The translations under genes were made by a program, and so were the position numbers. This document shows positions 21,977 through 31,243 of a stretch of DNA of 64,000 bases, piece by piece. The DNA is from Microbacterium oxydans (GTDB lineage: Bacteria; Actinomycetota; Actinomycetes; Actinomycetales; Microbacteriaceae): positions 1-64,000 of the forward strand of contig NZ_BJOG01000008.1 of NCBI RefSeq assembly GCF_006540085.1, given 5' to 3'. Position 1 is the stretch's first letter. The number at the start of each line of letters is the position of its first letter. The notes under the pieces are model-generated. The model was not told where the DNA came from. It was given only the letters and a program-made list of their open reading frames with translations, and searched no databases.

Positions 21977-22006
21977 AGCCTATTGCTGTGAACCAGCTGA
22001 AAGCAA
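21977..22006 (-). promoter_or_regulatory. Promoter of leader ORF/ABC exporter operon
   Basis: On the minus strand TTGCTT (22006-22001), an 18-bp spacer, and TAGGCT (21982-21977) form a good housekeeping promoter. The predicted start near 21970 gives a leader of about 47 nt before the 21-codon ORF. Confidence 0.6.
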
Positions 22007-22066
22007 GAGTCATTCCCGATTCGCCATGCTCTTTCCCGGCGACCGCGGCGAGGTGGCTCGGGTGGC

Positions 22067-23110
22067 TCACCCCTGGACAGCGAGCCCGGTTCGGAGAAAG
22101 CGCTGCAGGTTGCCGCCCAGCACGGCCACGACATCGGCGTCGCGCCAGCCGCGACGCAGCAGAGCCTCGGTGACGAGCGGAAGCCCTTCCGGACCCTCGA
22201 GCCCGGGAAGGTACCGATCGGCGGGGACGCCCTCGATCGTCGTCTGCACGCAGCACGGGGCCGTGGTGTCCGCGAGCACCTCGCGGACGAAGTCTGGTCC
22301 CATCCCGACGTGGTCCACCCCGGCGACGGACACCACCCGCTCGAAGTGGTCGATCAGGGTGTCGATCGTGTAGTCGCTCGCATGCAGATACGGGGCGAAG
22401 AAGTTGACGCACACGACTCCCCCCGTCTCCGCGACTCCGGCGATCTGCGCATCGGTGAGGTTGCGGTGGTGATCGAACAGGGCGCGGGCGGACGAATGCG
22501 TTGCCATGACGGGTCGCGTGGCGAGCTCGAGCACGTGGTCGACGCCGCCCGCTCCGAGGTGGCTGACATCGAAGATCATGCCGATGCGCTCCATCTCGGC
22601 CAGCGCCTGGACGCCCGTGCGCGTCAGCCGGCTGCCCGCGGCGTCTTCTCCGCTTCCGTCCGCGAAGGCGCTGCGACCGAAGTGGGCGACCGAGCCGACG
22701 CGCACTCCGAGCCGATGCACCGTCTCGAGGAGCTCGACATCGTCGGCGATGCCGGGCATGCCCTCGAGAGCGAGCACCAACGCGATGCGCCCCTCACCGA
22801 TCACCCTGTCGATGTCGTCCCCGTCGAGGCAGAGCCCCACCGCATCCGCGTTTCCTTCCGCCACCCGGTGCGCGGCTTCGATCATGCGGAACGTACGACG
22901 CAGCGCGCCCTCCGGCCGGTAGACGTCATCGACGAACACGGGCAGGACCTGCAGGTCGACACCACCCGTGCGCAGCTGCGGCAGCCACTGGGCCCGGAAG
23001 TAGTCCGACCACTCGGCGGGCGGACGACTCGTCACCGAGCAGAGCAGATCGTTGTGGGCATCGGCGACGACGGCGCGGCGGTGGAGATCGAGGGCATCGA
23101 TGGCGGTCAC
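22067..23110 (-). CDS. Membrane dipeptidase (renal dipeptidase family, M19)
   Basis: A 347-aa zinc peptidase with the M19 metal motif VADAHNDLL near residue 16, ALEGMPGI in the middle and HSSARALFDHHRNLTD near residue 200. Family members hydrolyse dipeptides, often with a C-terminal D-residue. No signal peptide is evident, so it is probably cytoplasmic despite the family name. The start is GTG at 23110 with a leaderless-type TAGGCT 6 nt upstream. Confidence 0.9.
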   Translation of the reverse strand: MTAIDALDLHRRAVVADAHNDLLCSVTSRPPAEWSDYFRAQWLPQLRTGGVDLQVLPVFVDDVYRPEGALRRTFRMIEAAHRVAEGNADAVGLCLDGDDIDRVIGEGRIALVLALEGMPGIADDVELLETVHRLGVRVGSVAHFGRSAFADGSGEDAAGSRLTRTGVQALAEMERIGMIFDVSHLGAGGVDHVLELATRPVMATHSSARALFDHHRNLTDAQIAGVAETGGVVCVNFFAPYLHASDYTIDTLIDHFERVVSVAGVDHVGMGPDFVREVLADTTAPCCVQTTIEGVPADRYLPGLEGPEGLPLVTEALLRRGWRDADVVAVLGGNLQRFLRTGLAVQG

Positions 23111-23116
23111 GGCTCG

Positions 23117-23122
23117 AGCCTA
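23117..23122 (-). promoter_or_regulatory. Leaderless-type -10 box (TAGGCT) for the dipeptidase gene
   Basis: On the minus strand TAGGCT lies 6 nt before the GTG at 23110. Confidence 0.55.
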
Positions 23123-23189
23123 TGGCCGCGTCGGAACGGACGGTTCGTCGTAGCGCACCATCACCGGTGCCGGATCTGGTGCTCCTGGC

Positions 23190-23687
23190 TCACGCCGCGG
23201 CACTCTCGCGGGCCAGCAGACTCTCCTTGACATCGACGCCCCACGCGAAACCGCCGAGGCTCCCGTCGGTGCGCAGCACCCGGTGGCAGGGCACGAAGAG
23301 CGCCGGGGCGTTGCGGGCGCAGATGGACGCCGCAGCCCGAACGGCCCGGGGGTTGTCCAGGCGTGAGGCGAAACCGGTGTAGGTCAGCGGCCCGCCCGGC
23401 TCGATCTCCCGGAGCGCCGACCAGCCGGCGAGCTGGAGTGCGGTGCCGGTCTGCTTCACGGCGACATCGTCGATGGCCGAGAGGTCGCCCGCGTAATAGG
23501 CGACCACCGCGTCCGCGGCGTCCGTCGCACCATCGCGCAGCGCCTCCGGACGGTTCGCCGCCGACAGCCGCCCGAGGATCGCCTCGACGTCGGACGTCCA
23601 GCCCGAGGCCAGCACGCGCTGATGGTCGTCGGCGAGGATCGTGAAGGCGCCGTCCGGCGTCTCGATGGTCTGGATGAGGGCGGTCAT
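23190..23687 (-). CDS. ogt: Methylated-DNA--protein-cysteine S-methyltransferase
   Basis: A 165-aa suicide repair protein that removes alkyl groups from O6-methylguanine. The active site is VPCHRVL with acceptor C134; [16 protein letters not shown] before it is the DNA-binding helix-turn-helix. In place of the usual FQxxVW core it reads [12 protein letters not shown], a conserved substitution site. The ATG at 23687 has AAGGAGAA upstream and overlaps the Ada/AlkA gene by 4 bp, so both repair genes form an operon. Confidence 0.93.
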   Translation of the reverse strand: MTALIQTIETPDGAFTILADDHQRVLASGWTSDVEAILGRLSAANRPEALRDGATDAADAVVAYYAGDLSAIDDVAVKQTGTALQLAGWSALREIEPGGPLTYTGFASRLDNPRAVRAAASICARNAPALFVPCHRVLRTDGSLGGFAWGVDVKESLLARESAAA

Positions 23688-25195
23688 GAGTTCTCCTTCG
23701 TCGTGATGTCGGTGGGACGGTGCGCTGCGGGGACCCGCCGCGGCCCGACGGGGCGCACCGGAGCGGCGCGCCATAGATGCGCGCTCAGATAGCTGCGCCA
23801 TGGTGCCGCGCGCAGGGCCCAGTCGGTGAGCGCCCGTGGCTCGCCCGGCAGGCCGGAGGCCGCCGCGCCGGCGCGCAGCGCGACGTCTCCCGGGAGCAGC
23901 ACATCCGGATCGCCGAGCACACGCATGCGCACGTAGTCGGCTGTCCAGGGTCCGATGCCGGGCATCGCGAGCAGGGCAGCACGCTGGTCGACGCCGTCAT
24001 CTCCGACCGTGAGCGTCAGGGATCCGTCGGCGAGAGCGGCCGCAGCGCCGGTGATCGCGCGGATACGGGCGGCCGGCCCTCGCAGCACCTCGGCTCCGTG
24101 GGCGGCGATCGCCGTCATCGTCGGGAAGAGCAGTCCGTTCTCGGTGCGCTCCCCCAGCGCCTCGGTGAGTGCCGTGAGCGCGGTTCTGGCGGCGACCACG
24201 GTGATCTGCTGCCCCACCATGGCGCGGATGAGCATCTCATGCGGATCAGCCGACCCCGGCACGCGGATGCCGGGGGTGCGCGCGACGAGCGGCGCGATCT
24301 CGTCGTGTTCCGAGAGCGCCTCGTCGATCGCCAGCGGGTCGGCATCGAGGTCGAAGATGCGTCGCACGGTCGAGACCAGCGGTGCCAGGTCCCCCAGCCG
24401 CGCGACGCGTGCCCGCAGGTGCAGGCGCTCACCCTCCTCCTGACGCACCTCGAACCAGGCGGGACCACCGGCCATGCGGAGGTGACGCGAGAAGGACGTC
24501 GCCGTGGTCTCTTCGACGCCGGGGATCGCACGCGCCGCCATCCAGGCGAAGACGCCGCTCGCGTCGAGTGGACCGCGATAGGGCAGCACGAGGTCGATCG
24601 AGCCGGGAGCCGCGGACGCCGGAAGCCGTCGCCGCGCCCTGAGCTCCCCCGGCGTGAGGCCGAAGACCTCGCGGATCGTGTCGTTGCACTGTCGGATGCT
24701 GGCGAACCCGGCGGAGAACGCGACATCCGAGATGGGCATGTCGGTGCCGACGAGGAGCATGCGCGCGGTGTGCGCCCTGTGTGCCCGCGCCAGTGCGAGC
24801 GGCCCGGCGCCGAGTTCGGTGGTCAGCAGCCTCGTGAGGTGCCGACCGGAATAGCCCAGTCGCGCGGCCAGGCCCGGCACGCCCTCCCGTTCCACGACGC
24901 CGTCGGAGATCAACCGCATCGCTCGCGCGGCGGTGTCGCCGCGGATATCCCACGCCGGCGAGCCGGGAGCGGCCTCGGGCAGGCAGCGCTTGCAGGCGCG
25001 ATACCCGGCCTCGTGCGCTGCGGCGCTGGTCGGATAGAACGTCACGTTCTGGGGTTTGGGCGTGCGCGCGGGGCAGCTCGGACGGCAGTAGATCCCGGTC
25101 GAACGGACGGCCGTCACGAACTGCCCGTCGAAGCGGGTGTCGCGCGCGCTGATCGCACGGTAACGCTCGTCGAAGTCCGTCACGGGGAAGCTCAT
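23684..25195 (-). CDS. Ada-AlkA fusion: alkylation-response regulator and 3-methyladenine DNA glycosylase
   Basis: A 503-aa three-part protein. Residues ~5-75 are the Ada metal-binding domain with four cysteines (GIYCRPSC ... ACKRCLP) that accepts methyl phosphotriesters; ~85-185 an AraC-type DNA-binding domain; ~200-490 an AlkA-like domain with HhH-GPD motif [15 protein letters not shown] and the following catalytic Asp in LLPGDVAL. This arrangement senses methyl damage, activates transcription and excises alkylated bases. It overlaps ogt by 4 bp. Confidence 0.93.
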   Translation of the reverse strand: MSFPVTDFDERYRAISARDTRFDGQFVTAVRSTGIYCRPSCPARTPKPQNVTFYPTSAAAHEAGYRACKRCLPEAAPGSPAWDIRGDTAARAMRLISDGVVEREGVPGLAARLGYSGRHLTRLLTTELGAGPLALARAHRAHTARMLLVGTDMPISDVAFSAGFASIRQCNDTIREVFGLTPGELRARRRLPASAAPGSIDLVLPYRGPLDASGVFAWMAARAIPGVEETTATSFSRHLRMAGGPAWFEVRQEEGERLHLRARVARLGDLAPLVSTVRRIFDLDADPLAIDEALSEHDEIAPLVARTPGIRVPGSADPHEMLIRAMVGQQITVVAARTALTALTEALGERTENGLLFPTMTAIAAHGAEVLRGPAARIRAITGAAAALADGSLTLTVGDDGVDQRAALLAMPGIGPWTADYVRMRVLGDPDVLLPGDVALRAGAAASGLPGEPRALTDWALRAAPWRSYLSAHLWRAAPVRPVGPRRVPAAHRPTDITTKENS

Positions 25196-25261
25196 GCCTC
25201 CACTGTGTCACGCCCCACCGACAACGACTGGCGGAAATCGGACATTACTGTCCGGGCACGA

Positions 25262-25328
25262 ACGCCGAGACCCACCCGCCTCGCCGACACCCATCGCCGC
25301 CGCAGTGGGCGCGTGTGGGTCTCGGCGT
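25262..25328. repeat. Intergenic palindrome with 14-bp arms
   Basis: ACGCCGAGACCCAC (25262-25275) and its exact complement (25315-25328) flank a 39-nt loop that contains further partly complementary CGCC/GGGCG stretches. A third copy of GTGGGTCTCG follows at about 25334. It lies in the 168-bp gap between purH stop and the Ada/AlkA start; it may act as terminator for purH or as an interspersed element. Confidence 0.75.
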
Positions 25329-25363
25329 GGAGAGTGGGTCTCGAGGTATGCGCAGGCGCGCGT

Positions 25364-26971
25364 TCAGTGGAAGAAGTGGCGCTCACCGGTGAAGAACATC
25401 GTGACGCCGGCCTTGCGCGCCGCGTCCACGACCTCCTCGTCGCGCACGGAACCGCCCGGCTGCACGATCGCCGTGACGCCGGCATCGATCAGCACCTGAG
25501 CGCCGTCGGCGAAGGGGAAGAACGCGTCGGAGGAAGCGACGGATCCGGCCGCCCGGTCCCCTGCACGCTCGACCGCGAGGCGGCAGGAGTCGACGCGGTT
25601 GACCTGGCCCATGCCCACGCCCACCGTGGCGTTGTCCTTCGCGAGCACGATCGCGTTCGACTTGACCGCTCGGCAGGCCTTCCACGCGAAGATGAGGTTC
25701 TCCATCTCCTCGTCGGTCGGACGCTCACCCGAGACCAGCTCCCAGTTCTTCGCGACGGAGACGATGTCGTCGGGGAACCGGTCGGCATCCTGCAGCAGCA
25801 GCCCACCGGAGACGAGACGCACGTCCATGCGCTCCTGCTGCCAGTCCTCGGGCAGCTGCAGCAGGCGCAGGTTCTTCTTCGCCTTGAACACCTCGAGCGC
25901 CGCGGGCTCGAACGACGGCGCGACGATGACCTCGGTGAAGATGTCCTTGAGGTTCTCGGCCATCTTCAGCGTGACCGTGCCGTTGGCCGCGATCACACCA
26001 CCGTATGCCGAGACGGGGTCGCACTCATGCGCACGCAGGTGGGCGCTGGCGATCGGGTCGAGCGCGTTCGGCGCCGTGGTCGCGATACCGCACGGGTTGG
26101 CGTGCTTGATGATGGCGACAGCCGGCTTGACCATGTCGTATGCCGCGCGCAGGGCGGCATCGGCGTCGACGTAGTTGTTGTACGATATCTCCTTGCCCTG
26201 CAGCTGCGTGGCCTGGGCGATGCCGTGTCCACCGGCGCGCGTGTAGATCGCGCCGCGCTGGTGCGAGTTCTCGCCGTAGCGGAGCGTCGCGAGCCGCTCA
26301 GCCTGGATCGTGAGATGCGTCGGCAGATCGCCGTCGTCCTGCAGCGTCCCCTCGGCGAACCACGAGGCGACCGCGGTGTCGTACGCCGCTGTGTGCGCGA
26401 ATGCTCGGGCGGCGAGCTCACGACGCTGCGTCAACGAGGTGCCGCCCTCGCCGATCGCCGCGATGATGCCGGGGTACGACTGCGGCGAGACGACGATCGC
26501 CACGTTCGCGTGGTTCTTGGCCGCGGCGCGTACCATCGCGGGGCCGCCGATGTCGATCTGCTCGACCACGTCGTCGCCGACCGCGCCGGAGGCGACGGTC
26601 TCGATGAACGGGTAGAGGTTCACGACCACGAGCTCGAAGGGAGTGATGTCGAGGTCGGCGAGCTGGCGCTCGTGGTCCTCGAGACGCAGGTCGGCGAGCA
26701 GGCCGCCGTGGATCTTCGGGTGCAGCGTCTTGACGCGACCGTCGAGCATCTCTGCGACGCCGGTCACGGCGGCGACGTCGGTGACCTCGAATCCCGCCTC
26801 GCGGATGGTCGACGCCGTCGAACCCGTCGAGACGATCTCGATACCCGCCTCAGCCAGAGCCGCAGCCAGCAGGAGCAGGTCGGTCTTGTCGCTCACCGAG
26901 ACGAGCGCGCGCCTGATCGGCACGGTGTCGCGATCGCGGTAGAGCGTGGGGTCGTGGCGGGGGCCGGCCAT
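25364..26971 (-). CDS. purH: Bifunctional AICAR formyltransferase/IMP cyclohydrolase
   Basis: A 535-aa PurH that carries out the last two steps of IMP synthesis. The N-terminal IMP cyclohydrolase begins [13 protein letters not shown] and contains [13 protein letters not shown]; the C-terminal formyltransferase has the KHANPCGIA motif with the catalytic Lys-His and the terminal [14 protein letters not shown] ... MFFTGERHF. It follows purN by 34 bp in the order seen in many actinobacteria. Confidence 0.97.
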   Translation of the reverse strand: MAGPRHDPTLYRDRDTVPIRRALVSVSDKTDLLLLAAALAEAGIEIVSTGSTASTIREAGFEVTDVAAVTGVAEMLDGRVKTLHPKIHGGLLADLRLEDHERQLADLDITPFELVVVNLYPFIETVASGAVGDDVVEQIDIGGPAMVRAAAKNHANVAIVVSPQSYPGIIAAIGEGGTSLTQRRELAARAFAHTAAYDTAVASWFAEGTLQDDGDLPTHLTIQAERLATLRYGENSHQRGAIYTRAGGHGIAQATQLQGKEISYNNYVDADAALRAAYDMVKPAVAIIKHANPCGIATTAPNALDPIASAHLRAHECDPVSAYGGVIAANGTVTLKMAENLKDIFTEVIVAPSFEPAALEVFKAKKNLRLLQLPEDWQQERMDVRLVSGGLLLQDADRFPDDIVSVAKNWELVSGERPTDEEMENLIFAWKACRAVKSNAIVLAKDNATVGVGMGQVNRVDSCRLAVERAGDRAAGSVASSDAFFPFADGAQVLIDAGVTAIVQPGGSVRDEEVVDAARKAGVTMFFTGERHFFH

Positions 26972-27005
26972 GATGGGCTCCTTCGTGCGGGGCGTCGGGT
27001 GGGGG

Positions 27006-27593
27006 TCAGGAGGAAGAGCTGAGGACGAGGTCGCCGGTGGCGATTCCGCGGACCACGTCGATGAGCAGTCGGCGCTCGACGGGCTTGATGCGCTCGTGCA
27101 GGCTGTGCTCGGTGTCGCCGTCGAGGATGGGGACGCGCTCCTGGGCGAGGATCGGACCGGTGTCGACGCCGTCGTCGACGACGATCACGCTGGCCCCGGT
27201 CTCGGCGACGCCGGCCGCGAGCGCGTCGCGGACGCCGTGGGCGCCGGGGAACTCGGGCAGGAACGCCGGGTGCGTGTTGATGAGGCGCGGCGAGTACTGT
27301 GCGACGAGCGACGGCGGAAGCAGGCGCATGAGCCCGCTGAGCACGACGAGGTCCGGCTTCCAGACGGCGAGCTGGCCGGCGAGTTCCGCACCCCACGCCT
27401 CGCGACTCTCGTGCTCATGCCACGGCACCGTGAAACTGGGGACGCCGAACTCCTCGGCATGGGCGAGCCCCTCGGCTTCGCGATCGGCGCCGACCACGAT
27501 CACCCTGGCGGGAAAATCGGGATGACGAGCGGCCTCGAGGAGGGCGCGAAGATTCGAGCCGGTGCCCGAGATGAGAACGGCGACCGTGAGCAC
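27006..27593 (-). CDS. purN: Phosphoribosylglycinamide formyltransferase
   Basis: A 195-aa GART enzyme. It has the substrate loop [14 protein letters not shown] at the start, the catalytic stretch [17 protein letters not shown] with the essential His, and [12 protein letters not shown]. It formylates GAR with 10-formyl-THF. The start is GTG at 27593 with a leaderless-type TAGACT 6 nt upstream, so the purN-purH unit has its own promoter separate from the membrane protein gene before it. Confidence 0.95.
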   Translation of the reverse strand: MLTVAVLISGTGSNLRALLEAARHPDFPARVIVVGADREAEGLAHAEEFGVPSFTVPWHEHESREAWGAELAGQLAVWKPDLVVLSGLMRLLPPSLVAQYSPRLINTHPAFLPEFPGAHGVRDALAAGVAETGASVIVVDDGVDTGPILAQERVPILDGDTEHSLHERIKPVERRLLIDVVRGIATGDLVLSSSS

Positions 27594-27599
27594 GCGCCC

Positions 27600-27605
27600 A
27601 GTCTA
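27600..27605 (-). promoter_or_regulatory. Leaderless-type -10 box (TAGACT) for purN-purH
   Basis: On the minus strand TAGACT lies 6 nt before the GTG at 27593. Confidence 0.55.
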
Positions 27606-27655
27606 CCGGGGCGCCGAAGCTCGTTCCGCCTGCGTCGCACGCACACCGGGAGCCG

Positions 27656-29032
27656 TCAGTCGCGGTCGTCCCTCGGCGGCGTGAAACCGCGGACATCATC
27701 CAGCGGAGCCGTGTCATCGAAGGCCTGCGTGTGGGGCAAGGGGATGCCAGGCACCGGGACCACGGACGCTGCGCTCGGATCGAGCTCGGACATCTCGGCT
27801 ATCCACCGATCGGTGCGCTCCTCCGCCAGTTCATCGCGATGTCGTGGGGACAGGAGCAGGATCGCGGCGCCGACGAGCACCTCGAGGCCCAGGGCGAGCA
27901 TGAAGGGCAGCGCCGCTGGTCCGACGTCCGACAGCCGTCCCGGTCCCATCGACCCGCTCGCCAGCACGGCGGCGATCCCGGCGATACCGGCGGTGACGAC
28001 CGCGATCCCCACCGCGATGACGGCACGCTGCGCCGTTCCCAGCGGAGTGCCCTCCCAGACGAGACGGGAGCGAACCGCCCACCCCGCGAACGCTCCGGCG
28101 GCGATCGGGACGAGCACCACGATCAGCATCCACATCGAGCTGTTCTCGGGCAGCAGTCCGAACACGGGGATGCCGGGCACGACTCCCAGCTGGGTGCCCG
28201 CAGGCGACACCGCGGTGCCGACGCCGACGGCGAACCCGGGGCCGGCGAGCCAGGACGCGACCCAGACGATGAGGGTCGGCAGGTACACCAGCTGCGCCAG
28301 GGTCATCACCGTCGCACCCAGCGCGTCGACGCGCGAGGCCTGGAACAGCGCGACGACTTCACCTCCCCGGAACAGCGTCACCACCGCGAGGGTCAGAGCA
28401 GAAGCGCCGACCACGCCCATCAGGGTGAAGGCCGCGCCTCGAACGACGGCGGCGGGGACCGGTGCCCAGTCGTCGCGGACGTCGATGCGATCGTGCAGAC
28501 GGTCGAGGATGCCGCCGTCGCCCTCTTCCCAGGCGATCCGGACGGCGCCGCACAGCGCGCCGACGAAGTAGACCGCCGCGGGAAGGGCGATCGCGAGCAG
28601 GAGGGGCGTCTGCGCCGGATCCAGCCGCGCCGTCAGCGCGACACCGGCGGAGATCGCGGTGAACACCACGGTGCCGGACACCACGCCGAGCAGCCAGGTT
28701 CCCGCCGTGGCGGCTCTGGCTCCGGAGCGCGCGGCGAACAGCAGTGTGAAGAGCAGGATTGCCAGCGGGGTGATCGACACCGCGAACGAGGCGGCCTGGG
28801 CGGGGATCGCGAGGGCGACCAGAAGCTCGTCAGGAATCGTCACCGCCAGCGGCACCCCGTGTCCGAACTCCCAGAGCGTGCCGGTGAGCGGCCAGAGCGC
28901 ACCCCAGTCGGCGCTGATCCCGAAGGCGAGAGTCCACAGCAGTGTCAACGGCGCGAGCAGCACGACGAGACCGACCGCCGCGGCGATGGCGGCGTCGAAG
29001 GCGGCGAGGAGCGCGACGAGGAGGCGTTGCAT
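27656..29032 (-). CDS. PerM-like polytopic membrane protein (DUF6350)
   Basis: A 458-aa protein with about ten hydrophobic helices and a hydrophilic C-terminal tail of about 70 residues. Position upstream of purN and purH, size and helix pattern match actinobacterial DUF6350, whose mycobacterial member PerM supports cell division and survival under stress. The assignment rests mainly on synteny and topology. The gap to the divergent permease contains a 10-bp direct repeat, one copy of which overlaps this start codon. Confidence 0.7.
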   Translation of the reverse strand: MQRLLVALLAAFDAAIAAAVGLVVLLAPLTLLWTLAFGISADWGALWPLTGTLWEFGHGVPLAVTIPDELLVALAIPAQAASFAVSITPLAILLFTLLFAARSGARAATAGTWLLGVVSGTVVFTAISAGVALTARLDPAQTPLLLAIALPAAVYFVGALCGAVRIAWEEGDGGILDRLHDRIDVRDDWAPVPAAVVRGAAFTLMGVVGASALTLAVVTLFRGGEVVALFQASRVDALGATVMTLAQLVYLPTLIVWVASWLAGPGFAVGVGTAVSPAGTQLGVVPGIPVFGLLPENSSMWMLIVVLVPIAAGAFAGWAVRSRLVWEGTPLGTAQRAVIAVGIAVVTAGIAGIAAVLASGSMGPGRLSDVGPAALPFMLALGLEVLVGAAILLLSPRHRDELAEERTDRWIAEMSELDPSAASVVPVPGIPLPHTQAFDDTAPLDDVRGFTPPRDDRD

Positions 29033-29107
29033 AGCGTTTCGAGACTACGACGAGTTCCCGACGAAGCCCCGGGGGCGCGCGTGGGGTCGGCGACACGATA
29101 GCGTTTC
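29031..29107. promoter_or_regulatory. Direct repeat ATAGCGTTTC flanking a divergent promoter region
   Basis: ATAGCGTTTC occurs at 29031-29040 and again at 29098-29107, one copy at each end of the gap between the PerM-like gene and the purine permease. It may be a regulator binding site; chance cannot be excluded. Confidence 0.3.
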
Positions 29108-29122
29108 TCCGGAGGTTTCCCG

Positions 29123-30598
29123 ATGACAACTGCCCCGCCCGCCCCGGCACCCACCGAGCCCAAGAACTCCCTGGACCGCTTCTTCGAGATCAGCAAGCGC
29201 GGATCCACGATCGGCACCGAGATCCGAGGAGGTCTGGTGACGTTCGTCACGATGGCCTACATCGTGATCCTCAACCCGATCATCCTCTCCGGCAAGCCCG
29301 ACGTCGCCGGAGACATGCTCAGCTTCAACGCCGTCGGCGCCGCCACCGCGTTGACCGCCGGCGTCATGACGATCCTGTTCGGTCTCGTGACGCGCCTGCC
29401 CTTCGGTTTCGCCGCAGGACTCGGCATCAACGCCTTCGTCGCGTTCTCCGTGGTCGGGCAGGTGACCTGGCCCGAGGCGATGGCACTCGTGATGATCAAC
29501 GGTGTCGTGATCGTGCTGCTCGCGGCCACCGGGCTGCGGAAGGCGATCTTCGACGCCGTGCCCTTCCAGCTGAAGATCGCCATCACGGTCGGCATCGGCC
29601 TGTTCATCGCCTTCATCGGCTTCGTCAACTCGGGCTTCGTCACCGCGACCGGCGCCTCGTCCCCTCCGGTCGGGCTCGGCGTCAACGGTTCGGTCGCGAC
29701 CGTGCCGACCCTGCTGTTCGTGATCACCCTGCTCCTCACCGGCATCCTCGTCGCCCTCAAGGTCAAGGGCGGCATGCTCATCGGCCTCATCGGCGGCACC
29801 GTGCTCGCAGTCATCGTCGAGGCGATCTGGCACATCGGCGCCCGCGGCTTCGACGACGAGGGCAACGTGGTCAACCCCGGCGGCTGGGGCCTCACGGTCC
29901 CGGCACTGAACGGCTCCCCCATCGGCATCCCGGACCTCAGCCTGATCGGCGCCGTCGACTTCAGCTTCGACCTGAGCAAGGTCAGCCTGGTCGCGATCGT
30001 GATGATCGTCTTCACGCTGCTCTTCACGAACTTCTTCGACGCCATGGGAACCATGACCGGCCTGGCGAAGGAGGCGAACCTCGCCGACGACAACGGGGAC
30101 TTCCCCCGCATCAAGTCGGCACTGGTCGTCGAGGGCGTCGGCGCGATCGCCGGTGGTGCGACCTCGTCGTCCTCCAGCACCGTCTTCATCGAGTCGGGTG
30201 CCGGCATCGGCGAGGGAGCCCGCACGGGACTCGCGAACGTCGTCACGGGTGTCGTGTTCCTGATCGCGATGTTCCTGACCCCGCTGACCTCCATCGTCCC
30301 GACCGAGATCGCGGCCGCGGCCCTGATCATCGTGGGTGCGATGATGATGGCGCAGATCCGCTACATCGACTTCAGCGACTTCCGCGTGCTGCTGCCGGTG
30401 TTCCTCACCGTCTCGGTCATGCCGCTCACCTACTCGATCGCGAACGGCATCGGAGCGGGCTTCGTCAGCTGGGTGCTCATCCACGCGTTCTCGGGCAAGG
30501 CGAAGACCATCAGCCCGCTGTTGTGGGTCGTCGGCGCCGGCTTCCTGATCTTCTTCGCGAGAGGCCCCATCGAGGCGCTGTTCGGCGTCGGGATCTGA
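29123..30598 (+). CDS. NCS2-type purine permease (AzgA-like)
   Basis: A 491-aa transporter with about 13 membrane helices. The N-terminus GTEIRGGLVTFVTMAYIVILNP and the later TNFFDAMGTMTGLAKEA and SSSTVFIESGAGIGEGARTGLA are typical of AzgA-type adenine/guanine/hypoxanthine proton symporters. It has a Shine-Dalgarno GGAGG before the ATG. It diverges from the PerM-like/purN/purH group, so salvage import sits next to de novo purine synthesis. A strong terminator follows. Confidence 0.92.
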   Translation: MTTAPPAPAPTEPKNSLDRFFEISKRGSTIGTEIRGGLVTFVTMAYIVILNPIILSGKPDVAGDMLSFNAVGAATALTAGVMTILFGLVTRLPFGFAAGLGINAFVAFSVVGQVTWPEAMALVMINGVVIVLLAATGLRKAIFDAVPFQLKIAITVGIGLFIAFIGFVNSGFVTATGASSPPVGLGVNGSVATVPTLLFVITLLLTGILVALKVKGGMLIGLIGGTVLAVIVEAIWHIGARGFDDEGNVVNPGGWGLTVPALNGSPIGIPDLSLIGAVDFSFDLSKVSLVAIVMIVFTLLFTNFFDAMGTMTGLAKEANLADDNGDFPRIKSALVVEGVGAIAGGATSSSSSTVFIESGAGIGEGARTGLANVVTGVVFLIAMFLTPLTSIVPTEIAAAALIIVGAMMMAQIRYIDFSDFRVLLPVFLTVSVMPLTYSIANGIGAGFVSWVLIHAFSGKAKTISPLLWVVGAGFLIFFARGPIEALFGVGI

Positions 30599-30609
30599 CG
30601 CGAGAACAC

Positions 30610-30639
30610 GAGGGGCGGATGCTGCGGCATCCGCCCCTC
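30610..30639 (+). terminator. Rho-independent terminator of the purine permease gene
   Basis: A perfect 13-bp stem GAGGGGCGGATGC with loop TGCG is followed by TTTCTGTTCT. The stem shares GGGCGGATGC with the terminator at 14111. Confidence 0.88.
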
Positions 30640-30651
30640 TTTCTGTTCTGT

Positions 30652-30757
30652 ACCGTCGCCCGGATGCATGACCGTCGCACGGATGCATTGCCCACACGGA
30701 GTCCTCGGTCATGCAGGTGTCGGCCGATCATGCAGGTGTCGGCCGATCATGCATCCG
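30652..30757. repeat. Interspersed repeat, copy 1
   Basis: The first 69 bases match copy 2 at 32259 in 64 positions. The unit contains CGGATGCATGA (30661-30671), a second CGGATGCAT, and two tandem 19-bp units TCATGCAGGTGTCGGCCGA, and ends in TCATGCATCCG (30747-30757), the exact complement of the start. It is therefore a ~97-bp element with 11-bp terminal inverted repeats, intergenic here. Confidence 0.8.
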
Positions 30758-30765
30758 ACAGGGTC

Positions 30766-31167
30766 TCAGGAATAGGCCTCGGCGAACTCCGCTGACGGCT
30801 CGATGGGCTCGATCACGTCGATCAGCACACCCCCGGGCGCCTCGACGATGAAGTGACGCTGCCCGAAGGTCTCGTCCCGAAGCGCGAGGCGCTCGACCAA
30901 CCCGTGCTCACCCACGAGCCGACGGTGCGCTGCCGTCGCGTCGACGACCTCGACGTTGAGCAGCAGACCTCGGACGGGCTCACGGAAGCCGTCGGGGATC
31001 GTCTCGTGACCCCGGTCGAGGAGCGCGAGCTCTCCTCCTTCGACGCGCAGGCTCACGTACCAGTCCGCCTCGAACGTCGTCTCGAAGCCCAGTTCCTCAC
31101 GATAGAACTGCGCGGCAGCGGCGACGTCATCGACCATCAGAACCGGGTAGAAGCTCGTGATCTCCAT
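30766..31167 (-). CDS. VOC (glyoxalase/bleomycin-resistance) family protein
   Basis: A 133-aa single-chain VOC protein with two beta-alpha-beta-beta-beta modules: EITSFYPVLMVDDVAAAAQFYREELGFE at the start and FIVEAPGGVLIDVIEPIE near the end, the usual place of the metal-binding Glu. The function could be glyoxalase-like or antibiotic binding. The ATG at 31167 has AAAGGAGAG upstream. It diverges from a TetR gene with an operator-like repeat between them, which suggests control by that regulator. Confidence 0.85.
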   Translation of the reverse strand: MEITSFYPVLMVDDVAAAAQFYREELGFETTFEADWYVSLRVEGGELALLDRGHETIPDGFREPVRGLLLNVEVVDATAAHRRLVGEHGLVERLALRDETFGQRHFIVEAPGGVLIDVIEPIEPSAEFAEAYS

Positions 31168-31178
31168 GAACTCTCCTT

Positions 31179-31197
31179 TACATACAGTGTGTTTGTA
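31179..31197. promoter_or_regulatory. Probable TetR operator between VOC and TetR genes
   Basis: TACATACA-gtg-TGTTTGTA is an inverted repeat with 7 of 8 matching pairs. A further half site TACATACA occurs at 31214-31221, just after TAGAAT (31209-31214), a likely -10 for the TetR gene. Confidence 0.6.
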
Positions 31198-31243
31198 ACA
31201 TCGGTGGCTAGAATACATACAAGTCGCACGTAAAGGAAGTCCC

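Noticed and set aside
23777..27022. Plus-strand open frame of 1081 codons
   Set aside because: It lies antisense to ogt, Ada/AlkA and purH, has no family similarity and is rich in Arg, Asp, Gly and Val; it is the usual GC-rich shadow frame.
29045..30712. Minus-strand open frame of 555 codons
   Set aside because: Antisense shadow of the NCS2 permease; Asp/Gln/Arg-rich with no recognisable domain.
30652..30757. CRISPR-like array
   Set aside because: The 19-bp units are contiguous with no unique spacers, and no cas genes are present.
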